From: Williamsia sterculiae | GTDB lineage: Bacteria > Actinomycetota > Actinomycetes > Mycobacteriales > Mycobacteriaceae | Reading direction: 5' to 3' | Assembly (NCBI RefSeq): GCF_900156495.1 | Contig: NZ_FTNT01000010.1 | Coordinates: 148,780 to 212,779, forward strand | Length of the DNA stretch: 64,000 nt | In this document: piece after piece, positions 42,647 through 51,153 of the stretch | Position numbering within the stretch: position 1 is the first letter of the stretch | Layout: each line of letters starts with the position of its first letter | Notes under the pieces: model-generated | Seen by the model: the letters and a program-made list of their open reading frames with translations, nothing else | Database searches by the model: none | What the model was told of the DNA's origin: nothing | Translations under genes and position numbers: made by a program

Positions 42647-45220
42647 GTGAGTGCCCTCGACCTACCGTCCGATCTGCGCCGCGCCCTGACCGGCATCGCC
42701 CGTACGCCCCGTCTGTTGGTGGCGTCGGACTACGACGGCTGCATGGCCCCTATCGTCTCCCGCCCGTCCGACGCCCGGCCCAACCCGGACTCGGTGCGGG
42801 CGATGCGCGCGTTGGCCGATCTCGATTCGACCACGGCCGCAGTGATTTCCGGACGCGCGCTGCGCGATCTGGCCACGTTGTCGCGCCTGCCCGCCGAGGT
42901 GCATCTCGTGGGCAGCCACGGCAGTGAGTTCGACGTGGGCTTCGTCCACGAGATCGGTGAGAAGGCGACCGAACTCCTCGACACCGTGGTCGGCGAACTG
43001 AAAGCCGTCGCCGCCGATTACGACGGTGTGACCGTGGAAACCAAACCGGCCAGCACCGCGCTGCACGTGCGCAACGCCGCGGCCACCGACAGCGAAGCCG
43101 CGCTGCACCGGGTCCGCACCGGCCCCGCCACCTGGGACGGGGTGCAGGTCACCGAGGGCAAGTCGGTGATCGAGCTCGCGGTGATCAGCACCGACAAGGG
43201 GCAGGCACTGGACATCCTGCGGCATCAGGCCGGCGCACAGGCGGCCATCTTCTTCGGCGACGACGTGACCGACGAGAAGGCGTTCCGGCGATTGCACGGC
43301 CCGGATTTCGGGGTGAAGGTCGGCGACGGCGACACCCTCGCCGCCTACCGGGTGAGCAGTCCCGAAGACGTGGCCACCGCACTGGCATTTCTGTACGAGG
43401 AACGTCTCACCTGGTTGCGGGGTGCGGCCGCACCTCCCATCGAGCGATTGACCATGCTCGCGTCGCCGCGATCGGTGGGGCTGATAACCCCCGACGCCGT
43501 GATCTGCTGGCTGTGTCATCCCGAGCCGGACTCCGCTGCCATCTTCGCCAGCCTGTTGGGCAGCCAGGACGGCGGTGAGTTCGCGGTCCGACCGTACGTG
43601 GAGGGCGGGGGCCGGCCGCCGCTGCCGCAGAGCCAGCGGTATGTGGACGGCACCATGACCGTGCGCACCCGATGGGCCAGTCTCGAGGTCACCGACTACC
43701 TACCGCACGACACCCCGCCGGGCCGCACCGACGTGATCCGCGTGATCACCGGTGACTCCCCCGCGTTGGTCCAGTTCTCGCCCCGCCCCGAGTTCGGTCA
43801 GGTGAGCGTGCAGCTCGAGGCCGACGTCGACGGGTTGCGCATCCATGGCTCCAACGAGCCCATCGTGCTGCGTGCGCCCGGGGTCACCTGGCACATCGAC
43901 ACCGACCGCTTCTACCAGCGCGCCTGGGCGAAGGTCGACCCCTCGCACGGCCCGGTGGTCCTGGAACTGCGTTGCGGTTCCGACTACCTCGGCGAGGAGG
44001 AGCGCAGCGAGGTGCAGCGCCGCGCGGTGTCGGAGGACTACTGGAGCAGTTGGGCCGCCGAGCTGACCCTGCCGCGGATCAAGCCGGACCTGATGAAGCG
44101 ATCGGCGCTGACGCTGCGTGGACTGGTACACGCCGACACCGGGTCGATCCTCGCCGCGGCGACCACTTCGCTGCCGGAGGAGATCGGCGGGGTGCGGAAC
44201 TGGGACTACCGCTACTGCTGGTTGCGCGACGCGGCCCTCACCGCCTCCGCCCTCGTGGCAGTGGGGTCGCATCACGAGGCCGAGGGTTACCTCGGCTGGC
44301 TGCACCGGGTGCTGGGGTCGGTCACCGGGCCGGAATGGCTGCACCCGCTGTACTCGCTGGCCGGGAGTGGACTACCCCCGGAGGCCGTCATCGACAGCCT
44401 GCCCGGTTACGCGGGATCGCGGCCGGTGCGCGTGGGCAACGCCGCCAACCAACAGGTGCAGCTCGACGTGTTCGGTCCGATCGTCGACCTGATCGCGCAG
44501 TTGGCGTTGGCTCGCGAGGCCGCGGGCCACGAGCACCCCCTGTCGGACGCCGACTGGGATCTGGTGATCAACATGGTCTACGCCGTGGAACGGCGCTGGT
44601 CCGAACCCGACCACGGGATCTGGGAGATCCGTGGTAATCCCCGCCACCACGTGTACTCGAAGGTGATGTGCTGGTTGACCGTCGACCGCGCATTGCGCCT
44701 CGCCGAGCACTTCGGCCGCGAGGTGGAGCCCGGTTGGTCGGTGGTTCGTGACGTCATCGCCGCGCAGGTGCTGGACAAGGGATGGAACTCCCAGGCGCGC
44801 TCGTTCACCGCCGCCTACGACGGCACCGACCTCGACGCGGCCACCCTGCACATCGGGTTGTCGGGACTCATCGACCCCACCGACGACCGGTTCGCGGCGA
44901 CCGTGCGCGCCACCGAAGCCGAACTCCGCAGCGGCGCGACCGTGTACCGCTACCACCACGACGACGGGCTGCCCGGTGGTGAGGGCGGCTTCCATCTGTG
45001 CGCCGCGTGGCTGGTGGAAGCCTACCTGCTCATCGGCCGCCGCAGCGACGCCGAGGCACTGTTCGACCAGTTGGTCAAGGCGGCCGGACCGACCGGTCTG
45101 CTGTCGGAGGAATACGATCCCGTCGCCGAGAGGTCGCTGGGCAACCATCCGCAGGCCTACAGTCACATCGGTTTGCTGCGATGCGCCCACCTGCTGGACG
45201 CCGAGAGGGCACAAGCGTGA
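42647..45220 (+). CDS. otsB: Trehalose-phosphatase fused to GH15 domain
   Basis: An 857-residue fusion. Residues ~10-265 are the OtsB HAD phosphatase (ASDYDGCMAPI with Asp28 and Asp30, SGRALRDLATL, FFGDDVTDEKAF). Residues ~270-850 are a GH15 glucoamylase/trehalase-like part: VRNWDYRYCWLRDAALTASAL, IWEIRGNPRHHVYSKVMCW with the presumed acid Glu, and LLSEEYDPVAERSLGNHPQAYSHIGLL with the base Glu. Mycobacterial trehalase is also GH15 (family knowledge). Thus one chain could both finish and hydrolyse trehalose, or the GH15 part could trim another glucoside. It overlaps the VOC gene by 4 bp. Confidence 0.94.
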   Translation: MSALDLPSDLRRALTGIARTPRLLVASDYDGCMAPIVSRPSDARPNPDSVRAMRALADLDSTTAAVISGRALRDLATLSRLPAEVHLVGSHGSEFDVGFVHEIGEKATELLDTVVGELKAVAADYDGVTVETKPASTALHVRNAAATDSEAALHRVRTGPATWDGVQVTEGKSVIELAVISTDKGQALDILRHQAGAQAAIFFGDDVTDEKAFRRLHGPDFGVKVGDGDTLAAYRVSSPEDVATALAFLYEERLTWLRGAAAPPIERLTMLASPRSVGLITPDAVICWLCHPEPDSAAIFASLLGSQDGGEFAVRPYVEGGGRPPLPQSQRYVDGTMTVRTRWASLEVTDYLPHDTPPGRTDVIRVITGDSPALVQFSPRPEFGQVSVQLEADVDGLRIHGSNEPIVLRAPGVTWHIDTDRFYQRAWAKVDPSHGPVVLELRCGSDYLGEEERSEVQRRAVSEDYWSSWAAELTLPRIKPDLMKRSALTLRGLVHADTGSILAAATTSLPEEIGGVRNWDYRYCWLRDAALTASALVAVGSHHEAEGYLGWLHRVLGSVTGPEWLHPLYSLAGSGLPPEAVIDSLPGYAGSRPVRVGNAANQQVQLDVFGPIVDLIAQLALAREAAGHEHPLSDADWDLVINMVYAVERRWSEPDHGIWEIRGNPRHHVYSKVMCWLTVDRALRLAEHFGREVEPGWSVVRDVIAAQVLDKGWNSQARSFTAAYDGTDLDAATLHIGLSGLIDPTDDRFAATVRATEAELRSGATVYRYHHDDGLPGGEGGFHLCAAWLVEAYLLIGRRSDAEALFDQLVKAAGPTGLLSEEYDPVAERSLGNHPQAYSHIGLLRCAHLLDAERAQA

Positions 45221-45624
45221 GCCGGATCGTGCCCTTCCTGACCTTCCAACCCGGCCGGGGCCAGAGCGCGGCCGCCGCGATGGACTTCTACGTCACCCTG
45301 TTCGCCGACGGATCGATCGTGTCCGACGTCCGCCACGGTCCGGACGGACCCGGACCGGAGGGTTCGGTACAGGTGGCCGAGTTCAGTGTGGCGGGGCAGG
45401 TGATCCGCTGCAGCGACAGCTTCATCACCCACGACTGGAACTTCTCTCCTGCCGTCTCCCTGTGGGTCGACTTCGCCGACACCGACGAGCAACGCAGGGT
45501 CTTCGACGGTCTCGCCGCGGACGGGACACCGTTCATGCCCCTCGACGACTACGGATTCGGGACGTTCGGTTGGGTCGAGGACCGATTCGGGGTGTCCTGG
45601 CAGCTCGCACTGTCCACCTCGTAG
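45217..45624 (+). CDS. VOC family PhnB-like protein
   Basis: A 135-residue protein, starting MSRIVPFLTFQPGRGQSAAAAMDFYVTLFADGSIVS, with VAEFSVAGQVIRCSDS and DDYGFGTFGWVEDRFGVSWQL. This is the 3-demethylubiquinone-methyltransferase-like PhnB subgroup, of unknown substrate. The GTG overlaps the otsB stop (GTGA), so it is translated as part of the otsB operon. Confidence 0.9.
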   Translation: MSRIVPFLTFQPGRGQSAAAAMDFYVTLFADGSIVSDVRHGPDGPGPEGSVQVAEFSVAGQVIRCSDSFITHDWNFSPAVSLWVDFADTDEQRRVFDGLAADGTPFMPLDDYGFGTFGWVEDRFGVSWQLALSTS

Positions 45625-45629
45625 CAACG

Positions 45630-45653
45630 CCGCGGGCGATCCGACACCCGCGG
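45630..45653. terminator. Hairpin between convergent VOC and transglutaminase genes
   Basis: CCGCGGG (45630-45636) pairs with CCCGCGG (45647-45653) around a 10-base loop, 6 bp after the VOC stop and 10 bp before the end of the convergent transglutaminase gene. No U tract. Confidence 0.5.
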
Positions 45654-45662
45654 AACCCCGGA

Positions 45663-46478
45663 TCAGGCTATCGAGACCCGTTGGGTCCCGTCGTCCTGGG
45701 GAAGCGGCCCCTGGGTGATCGCGGTGACCGAGTAGGAGTTCATCGTGATGTTCCCACCGTGGTTGTCCAGGAACGCGGTGTCGGCGGCATCGCGACCAGT
45801 GGCGATACGCACCAACGACGACCGCGGGGCGAGCCCGGTGGCGTCGACGACCACCCACTCGTCGTCGATGACCGCCTCGGCGACGGCGTGGAAGTCCATC
45901 GGGTGACAACCCGGCGCGTATACCGCCACCAGGCGCGCGGGAATGTTCAGTGCTCGCAGCAATGCGACCACCAGATGCGCGAAGTCGCGGCAGACGCCCG
46001 CATTGGCGAGCAGCGTGTCGGTGGCCCCATCGATGGGGTCGCTGGCCCCGGGCAGGTAATTCAACCGCGACCGCACGAAATCGGTGACCCGGTTCAGCAG
46101 CACCCCGGGTTCCTCGGACAGGTCGAACTGACCGGCGACGAACCCGAAGAACTTGTCCGCCTCGGCATATCGGCTGGGGCGTAGGTAGATGGACCGGTCC
46201 AGGGATGTCACCGCCAATGGTTCACCCGGTGCGTGTACCACCGCGTGGTAGTCCACCAGCACTCGGTGATCGTCCTCGACCTGCAGCCGATGGATCCGGT
46301 TGCCCGACTCGGTCACCACCTCCTCCGGCTCCACCGGCGATCCGTCGATCGTCACGGTCAACTCCTCGTCGACACCGATGCCGGGCACCGCGGCGACGGT
46401 GATCTGGAATTCCAGGTCGGTCTTCTTGGCGACGGTGACGTCGAGACGGGAGGAGACTTCGCGCGGTGGGGTGTCCAT
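45663..46478 (-). CDS. Transglutaminase-like cysteine protease family protein
   Basis: A 271-residue protein. After a beta-rich N-terminal domain (~1-110, VTVAKKTDLEFQITVAA) comes the transglutaminase core with Cys in LLANAGVCRDFAHLVVALLRALNIPARLVAVYAPG, His in HPMDFHAVAEAVIDDEW and Asp in VVVDATGLAP. These proteins usually act as proteases or unknown hydrolases, not crosslinkers. I chose the ATG at 46478, with AAAGG ten bases before it; GTG 46511 is possible. Confidence 0.92.
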   Translation of the reverse strand: MDTPPREVSSRLDVTVAKKTDLEFQITVAAVPGIGVDEELTVTIDGSPVEPEEVVTESGNRIHRLQVEDDHRVLVDYHAVVHAPGEPLAVTSLDRSIYLRPSRYAEADKFFGFVAGQFDLSEEPGVLLNRVTDFVRSRLNYLPGASDPIDGATDTLLANAGVCRDFAHLVVALLRALNIPARLVAVYAPGCHPMDFHAVAEAVIDDEWVVVDATGLAPRSSLVRIATGRDAADTAFLDNHGGNITMNSYSVTAITQGPLPQDDGTQRVSIA

Positions 46479-46637
46479 CGGTGTCGACCTTTCTGAGGTG
46501 CCGCTGTCCACAGGTGACCCAGCGGGTCACCACGCAGCAGTTCCGGTGAGGAGATGAGTCCGGATAGAGCCTAGGCCGTGGTGGTCGGTCATACCGGACC
46601 CGCACCGGCCGTTCGGACGCTCACCACGGTCTCCACC

Positions 46638-46643
46638 TAGGAT
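46638..46643 (+). promoter_or_regulatory. Candidate leaderless -10 hexamer of SDR gene
   Basis: TAGGAT ends 8 nt before the ATG at 46652 and no ribosome site is present. The rest of the 173-bp gap 46479-46651 shows nothing I can support. Confidence 0.38.
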
Positions 46644-46651
46644 CGAGACCC

Positions 46652-47407
46652 ATGACCACTGTTCCGATCCCCCCCGACACCAAGGTCGCCGTCATCACCG
46701 GGGCCAGTTCCGGCATCGGCGCGGCAACCGCCAGAACCCTTGCCCGACAAGGTTTCCACGTCGTCGTCGGTGCCCGGCGAGTTGATCGACTCGCCGACGT
46801 AGCGGCCGAGATCGCCGGTACAGCACTGCCGTTGGACGTCACCGACGACGCGTCGGTCGAGGCGTTCTGCGCTCGACTCCCCCGGGTCGACGTGCTGGTG
46901 AACAACGCAGGCGGCGCCAAGGGGCTGGCTCCGGTCGCCGAGGCCGACCTCGACGACTGGCGCTGGATGTGGGAGACCAACGTGCTCGGCACGCTGCGCG
47001 TCACCCGTGCACTGGCGCCGAAGCTCGTCGACTCCGGGGACGGGTTGATCGTCACCGTCACGTCGATAGCCGCCCTGGAAACCTATGACAACGGCGGGGG
47101 CTACACCTCGGCCAAGCACGCCGAGGGGGTGCTGCACCGCACCATGCGCAAGGAACTGCTGGGCACGCCCGTGCGGTTCACCGAGATCGCGCCGGGCATG
47201 GTCGAGACCGAGTTCTCCCTGGTGCGATTCGACGGTGACACCGCACGCGCGGACGCCGTCTACGACGGGCTGACCCCGCTCACCGCCGACGACGTCGCCG
47301 AGGTGATCGGATTCGTCGCATCCCGTCCCCCGCATGTCGACCTCGACCTCGTCGTGCTCAAACCGCGCGACCAGCTCGACGGTCGCCGCAACATCCGGAC
47401 CGGCTGA
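46652..47407 (+). CDS. Short-chain dehydrogenase/reductase
   Basis: A 251-residue classical SDR (YdfG/3-hydroxy acid dehydrogenase-like). VAVITGASSGIGAATARTLARQG is the TGxxxGIG cofactor motif, VLVNNAGGAKG the NNAG motif, and S-YTSAKHA supplies the catalytic Tyr and Lys. Its substrate is not known; position just before the PHA block invites the idea of an acetoacetyl-CoA reductase role, but it is on the other side of the PucR gene and lacks PhaB-specific evidence. Convergent with pucR-like gene. Confidence 0.93.
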   Translation: MTTVPIPPDTKVAVITGASSGIGAATARTLARQGFHVVVGARRVDRLADVAAEIAGTALPLDVTDDASVEAFCARLPRVDVLVNNAGGAKGLAPVAEADLDDWRWMWETNVLGTLRVTRALAPKLVDSGDGLIVTVTSIAALETYDNGGGYTSAKHAEGVLHRTMRKELLGTPVRFTEIAPGMVETEFSLVRFDGDTARADAVYDGLTPLTADDVAEVIGFVASRPPHVDLDLVVLKPRDQLDGRRNIRTG

Positions 47408-47421
47408 CCTGGGTGCCGCGC

Positions 47422-48624
47422 TCAGTCGACTCGACCGCGCGGATGCAACTGGGTCCATGCCCGGCAGGCGGCGACCACCTCGACGACGTCACCCGGGCGC
47501 CTGAGGTCACGCCCTGTCGCGTCCTCGACTCTCCGTAGACGTTTGCGGATCGTGTTGGGGTGGCAGTACAGGGCCGCAGCGGTCGCGTCGGCCGAGCCGC
47601 CCGCTGTCACCCAGGCGTTCACCGTTGTCACCAACAGGTCGCGCTGGTCGTCGCCGAGATCGAGGATCGGACCGAGCACGGTATGTGCGGTCTCGAGCGA
47701 CACCTGCGGTGCGGCGGCGAGCAGGATGTTGAGCGGGTTGTCGTCGAACTGCTGCACCGCCGTCTCACCACGGATCTGTCGCAAGGCCAGGAGGGCGAGC
47801 TCGAGGGCCCATGGCGCCCGGGACAGGTGCCCGAAGACGGGACTGACTCCCACCGACGCCGTCGCATGACGCGCGAGCACGTCGAACACGGCCGCGTCGT
47901 GTGATCGTTCGGGTAGGGACAACACACCCACGCTGGTCTCGCGCCGCAGCCGCCACACCGACCGGACGTCCACCGCCGCCAGAGCCGAGGCGATCCGCGG
48001 CATGGGGTCGCGGCCCAATTCGCTGTCCCCGGTCACCACCACGAATCTCCCCTCCATCGGGAGTCGGAGTGAACGTGCGACGTGCAGCAGCGTCCCGGTG
48101 CCGACATCCTGGGTGACGAGGACGTCGACGAGCGCCGCACGTTCGCGTTCGCGAGTCAGCAGTATCTGGTGGGTCTCGTCGCGGAACGCGTTCATCAGCG
48201 CGTCCGATTCGGCATTGTGCAACCAGAAGATGGCCGACGACAGGTCCACCAGAGCGGCGGCGGGTACCGCCGGTGGTAGGTGCGATGCCCGCACGAGTTC
48301 GTCCCACAGTTCGGTGAACGCGAGTCGGTACGCACCGAGCACGTCGGCGAGCGCTGCCTCCTGTTGTGCGCGCTCCCGCCCCGTCTCGGCGGCCGGGCCC
48401 GGGTCGTGAGACCTGCTGTCGAGCGACTGGACGGCTGACGAGAGGTTGGCCGCCAGCCGTCCACGCACCGCCGCCCTGTCGCCCGCGGCACCGGATCCGT
48501 ACAGCGGAATGTCGGTGAGCATCCTGTCGAGAACCCGATCGGTGAGCGCGGGAAGGACTTCGGCGACCCGACGCACCACCTCGCGCGTCATCGCGGTGAG
48601 CACCGGAGGTGTCGGCTCGGGCAT
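47422..48624 (-). CDS. PucR/CdaR-family transcriptional regulator
   Basis: A 400-residue regulator. The C-terminal HTH (VNAWVTAGGSADATAAALYCHPNTIRKRLRRVEDATGRDL) is the PucR/CdaR type. The middle has the GGDEF-like/CdaR sensor region, and the N-terminal ~140 residues resemble the RsbT-like helical part of similar proteins. It is divergent from the acetate-transporter gene of the PHA block, so it likely controls that block; the inducer would be an acid or CoA-related metabolite by inference only. Confidence 0.92.
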   Translation of the reverse strand: MPEPTPPVLTAMTREVVRRVAEVLPALTDRVLDRMLTDIPLYGSGAAGDRAAVRGRLAANLSSAVQSLDSRSHDPGPAAETGRERAQQEAALADVLGAYRLAFTELWDELVRASHLPPAVPAAALVDLSSAIFWLHNAESDALMNAFRDETHQILLTRERERAALVDVLVTQDVGTGTLLHVARSLRLPMEGRFVVVTGDSELGRDPMPRIASALAAVDVRSVWRLRRETSVGVLSLPERSHDAAVFDVLARHATASVGVSPVFGHLSRAPWALELALLALRQIRGETAVQQFDDNPLNILLAAAPQVSLETAHTVLGPILDLGDDQRDLLVTTVNAWVTAGGSADATAAALYCHPNTIRKRLRRVEDATGRDLRRPGDVVEVVAACRAWTQLHPRGRVD

Positions 48625-48646
48625 GCGTTGTCCTTATGCCATGGCG

Positions 48647-48669
48647 CGGCCGGAATGCAAGTCCGGCCG
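48647..48669 (-). promoter_or_regulatory. 8-bp inverted repeat upstream of PucR gene
   Basis: CGGCCGGA (48647-48654) pairs with TCCGGCCG (48662-48669) across ATGCAAG. It lies 23 bp before the PucR start, either as an operator or as a leader hairpin. The other part of the 198-bp gap holds the transporter's AAAGGAGA ribosome site. Confidence 0.4.
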
Positions 48670-48822
48670 TCGCGTGACGACGGTCGCCGGACCGGGTGTC
48701 CGCGCCGACACCCGACAGACGGAGATGGTGTTCACGCCACCGCTGACTGGTCCGTCACAGCTTGCGATGCTATGTGACACAGGACACCCGATGTTCGATA
48801 TGGACCGTCAAAGGAGACCGCC

Positions 48823-49596
48823 ATGTCAGCCACGAGCGAGGTACCGGTCACGACGAGTGACACACGAGGGGTCGCCGTGACCACACCTCGCGGCGTGGCG
48901 GAGACGATGGCCGATCCGTTGCCCATCGCATTCGGGATATTCGGTTTTTCTTTTCTCGTCTTCGCCGTGCGGTTCGTGGGTGTGGAGGCCGACACCCTGA
49001 CCGGGCCCACCAGCGAAGCGCTGGCCTACGCCTTGCTCATCGGCGGTATCGCCGAGCTGCTCGGCGGCGTGCTCGCCCTCCTCAAGGGCATCGCTCACTC
49101 CGGGTGGACGATGTCGGTGTTCGGGATCTGGCTCATCGGGTTCTTCCTGGTCATCCAGCACACCGACCCTGCCGCGGAGACGGATTCGCGGATCCTGCAG
49201 ACCGGGTCCGACGGTCAGCCGCTGCCGGCGGAGTCACTCGCCAAGCTGCGCGAGGCCAACGTCACCGGGTGGCACACCGCGTCGCTGTCCTGGTTCGTAC
49301 TCATGCTCGCCGTTCCGGTGATCATCCTGGCGATCCGGCCGATCCTGGACCGCAACATCACCCTGATCATCGTCTTCGCCTCGGTGATCGTGGTGATCTT
49401 CCTGTTCGGTTCGGCCTTCCACAGCGTCTCCTCCACCCTCCTCGACGTGTCCCAGGGCAAGCAGGCCACACCCGACCTGGGTCTCGCGGTCACGCTGCTG
49501 CGTACCGCCGGATACTTCGCGATCGTCGCGGCGGCCGGGCTGTTCTGGCTGTTCGGCAAGGAAGTGACCGCCGCCGAACCCACGCCGGGGGAATGA
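48823..49596 (+). CDS. GPR1/FUN34/YaaH (SatP-like) acetate transporter
   Basis: A 257-residue membrane protein of the acetate/succinate uptake family, with about six helices: DPLPIAFGIFGFSFLVFAVRFVG, ALAYALLIGGIAELLGGVLALLKG, MSVFGIWLIGFFLVIQ and later hydrophobic runs. The usual NPAPLGL motif at TM1 reads ADPLPIAF. A strong AAAGGAGA site precedes the ATG. It is the first gene of the PHA block and probably supplies short-chain acids. Confidence 0.9.
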   Translation: MSATSEVPVTTSDTRGVAVTTPRGVAETMADPLPIAFGIFGFSFLVFAVRFVGVEADTLTGPTSEALAYALLIGGIAELLGGVLALLKGIAHSGWTMSVFGIWLIGFFLVIQHTDPAAETDSRILQTGSDGQPLPAESLAKLREANVTGWHTASLSWFVLMLAVPVIILAIRPILDRNITLIIVFASVIVVIFLFGSAFHSVSSTLLDVSQGKQATPDLGLAVTLLRTAGYFAIVAAAGLFWLFGKEVTAAEPTPGE

Positions 49597-49653
49597 CCGC
49601 ACCGACGTCGGATGGACCCCGCACCGGCACCACTTCACATCAGGAGAACGACA

Positions 49654-51153
49654 ATGAACATCGCTGAGACCCTGGCCGATTCCGCCGCGCGCGAGTCCGA
49701 GGGGACCGCACTCATCCTGGACGACGTCTCGGTCAGCTACGCGGAGCTCGACACCGCAGGCAAACGGATCGCGGGTCTGTTGGCGGAACGGGGCATCGGG
49801 CCCGGAGACCGGGTCGGTGTCATGCTGCCGAACGTCGTCGAGTTCGCCCCCGTGTATTTCGGTGTCCTGCGCGCCGGCGCAGTCGTGGTCCCGATGAATC
49901 CGTTGTTGAAGGCCCGGGAGGTGGAGTACTACCTGAGTGATTCCGGTGCTCGATTGCTCTTCTCCTGGCACACCACGACGGACGAGGTGGAGAAGGGCAT
50001 CGCCGGCTCGGGTGGTGAGGCCGTCAACGAGACGGTCGCACCCGGACAGCTGCCGCAGGGACCGGTGTCCGAGGGTGTGGCCGACCGCGCCGCAGACGAC
50101 ACCGCGGTGATCCTGTACACCTCCGGGACCACCGGCCGGCCGAAAGGTGCCGAACTCACCCACAGCAATCTGCTCCGCAACGTCGAGGTCACCCAATCGG
50201 ATCTGTTGGACATCAGCACCGACGACGTGGTCTTCGGCGGGCTGCCGCTCTTCCATGCATTCGGTCAGACGGTCACCCTCAACACGACGGTGGCGGTGGG
50301 AGCGACATTGGTGCTGCTGTCGCGCTTCGACCCCGTGGCCGCACTGAATCTGATGGCGCAGCACGGCGTGACCGTGTTCGCCGGGGTGCCCACGATGTAC
50401 AGCGCGTTCCTCGCCGTGGCCGACCCTCCTTCTCTCCCCGCACTCCGTGTGTGCGTGTCGGGCGGCGCCGCACTTCCGGTGGAGGTGCTGCGTCGGTTCG
50501 AGACCGTCTTCGGTTGTGAGGTCCTCGAGGGCTACGGGCTCTCCGAGACCTCTCCGGTGGCGTCTTTCAACCGCCCCGGCACCGCACGCAAACCCGGATC
50601 GATCGGCACGCCGGTCACCGGCGTGGAGATGCGGGTGGTCGATGCCGACGGGGCACCCGTTCCGGATGGCGAGGTCGGTGAGATCGCGATCCGCGGACAC
50701 AACGTGATGAAGGGTTACTGGCGTAAGCCGGACGAGACCAAGGCCGCCAAGTCCGAGGACGGATGGTTCGCCACCGGCGACATGGGCAAGGTCGACGAGG
50801 AAGGCTTCTTCTACATCGTCGACCGGAAGAAGGAGTTGGTGATCCGCGGCGGCTTCAACGTCTACCCGCGGGAGATCGAGGAGGTGCTCTACGAGCATCC
50901 CGCCGTCTCCGAGGCGGCGGTGATCGGTATCCCCCACGCCGAGTTGGGTGAGGAGATCGGCGCCGCGGTCGTCTTGCGGCCCGGAACGAGTGCCACCACC
51001 GGGGAGATCCGCGCCTACGTCAAGGAGCGGGTCGCACCGTACAAATACCCGCGCGTGGTGTGGATCCTCGACGAGATGCCCAAGGGCCCGACCGGCAAGA
51101 TCCAGAAGCGTGATCTGGTGGTTCCGAACGCAGCCGAGCAGGTGCGGGGATGA
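49654..51153 (+). CDS. Acyl-CoA synthetase (FadD-like AMP-forming ligase)
   Basis: A 499-residue ANL-superfamily ligase activating a carboxylic acid to its CoA ester through an acyl-AMP. Motifs: LYTSGTTGRPKGAEL (P-loop-like), GYGLSETSPV (A5), GWFATGDMGKVDEEGFF, DRKKELVIRGGFNVYPREIEEVL (hinge) and the C-terminal catalytic Lys in PKGPTGKIQKRDL. AGGAGA lies 6-7 nt before the ATG. It overlaps phaC by 4 bp, so it likely prepares monomers, perhaps medium-chain, for polyester synthesis. Confidence 0.95.
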   Translation: MNIAETLADSAARESEGTALILDDVSVSYAELDTAGKRIAGLLAERGIGPGDRVGVMLPNVVEFAPVYFGVLRAGAVVVPMNPLLKAREVEYYLSDSGARLLFSWHTTTDEVEKGIAGSGGEAVNETVAPGQLPQGPVSEGVADRAADDTAVILYTSGTTGRPKGAELTHSNLLRNVEVTQSDLLDISTDDVVFGGLPLFHAFGQTVTLNTTVAVGATLVLLSRFDPVAALNLMAQHGVTVFAGVPTMYSAFLAVADPPSLPALRVCVSGGAALPVEVLRRFETVFGCEVLEGYGLSETSPVASFNRPGTARKPGSIGTPVTGVEMRVVDADGAPVPDGEVGEIAIRGHNVMKGYWRKPDETKAAKSEDGWFATGDMGKVDEEGFFYIVDRKKELVIRGGFNVYPREIEEVLYEHPAVSEAAVIGIPHAELGEEIGAAVVLRPGTSATTGEIRAYVKERVAPYKYPRVVWILDEMPKGPTGKIQKRDLVVPNAAEQVRG

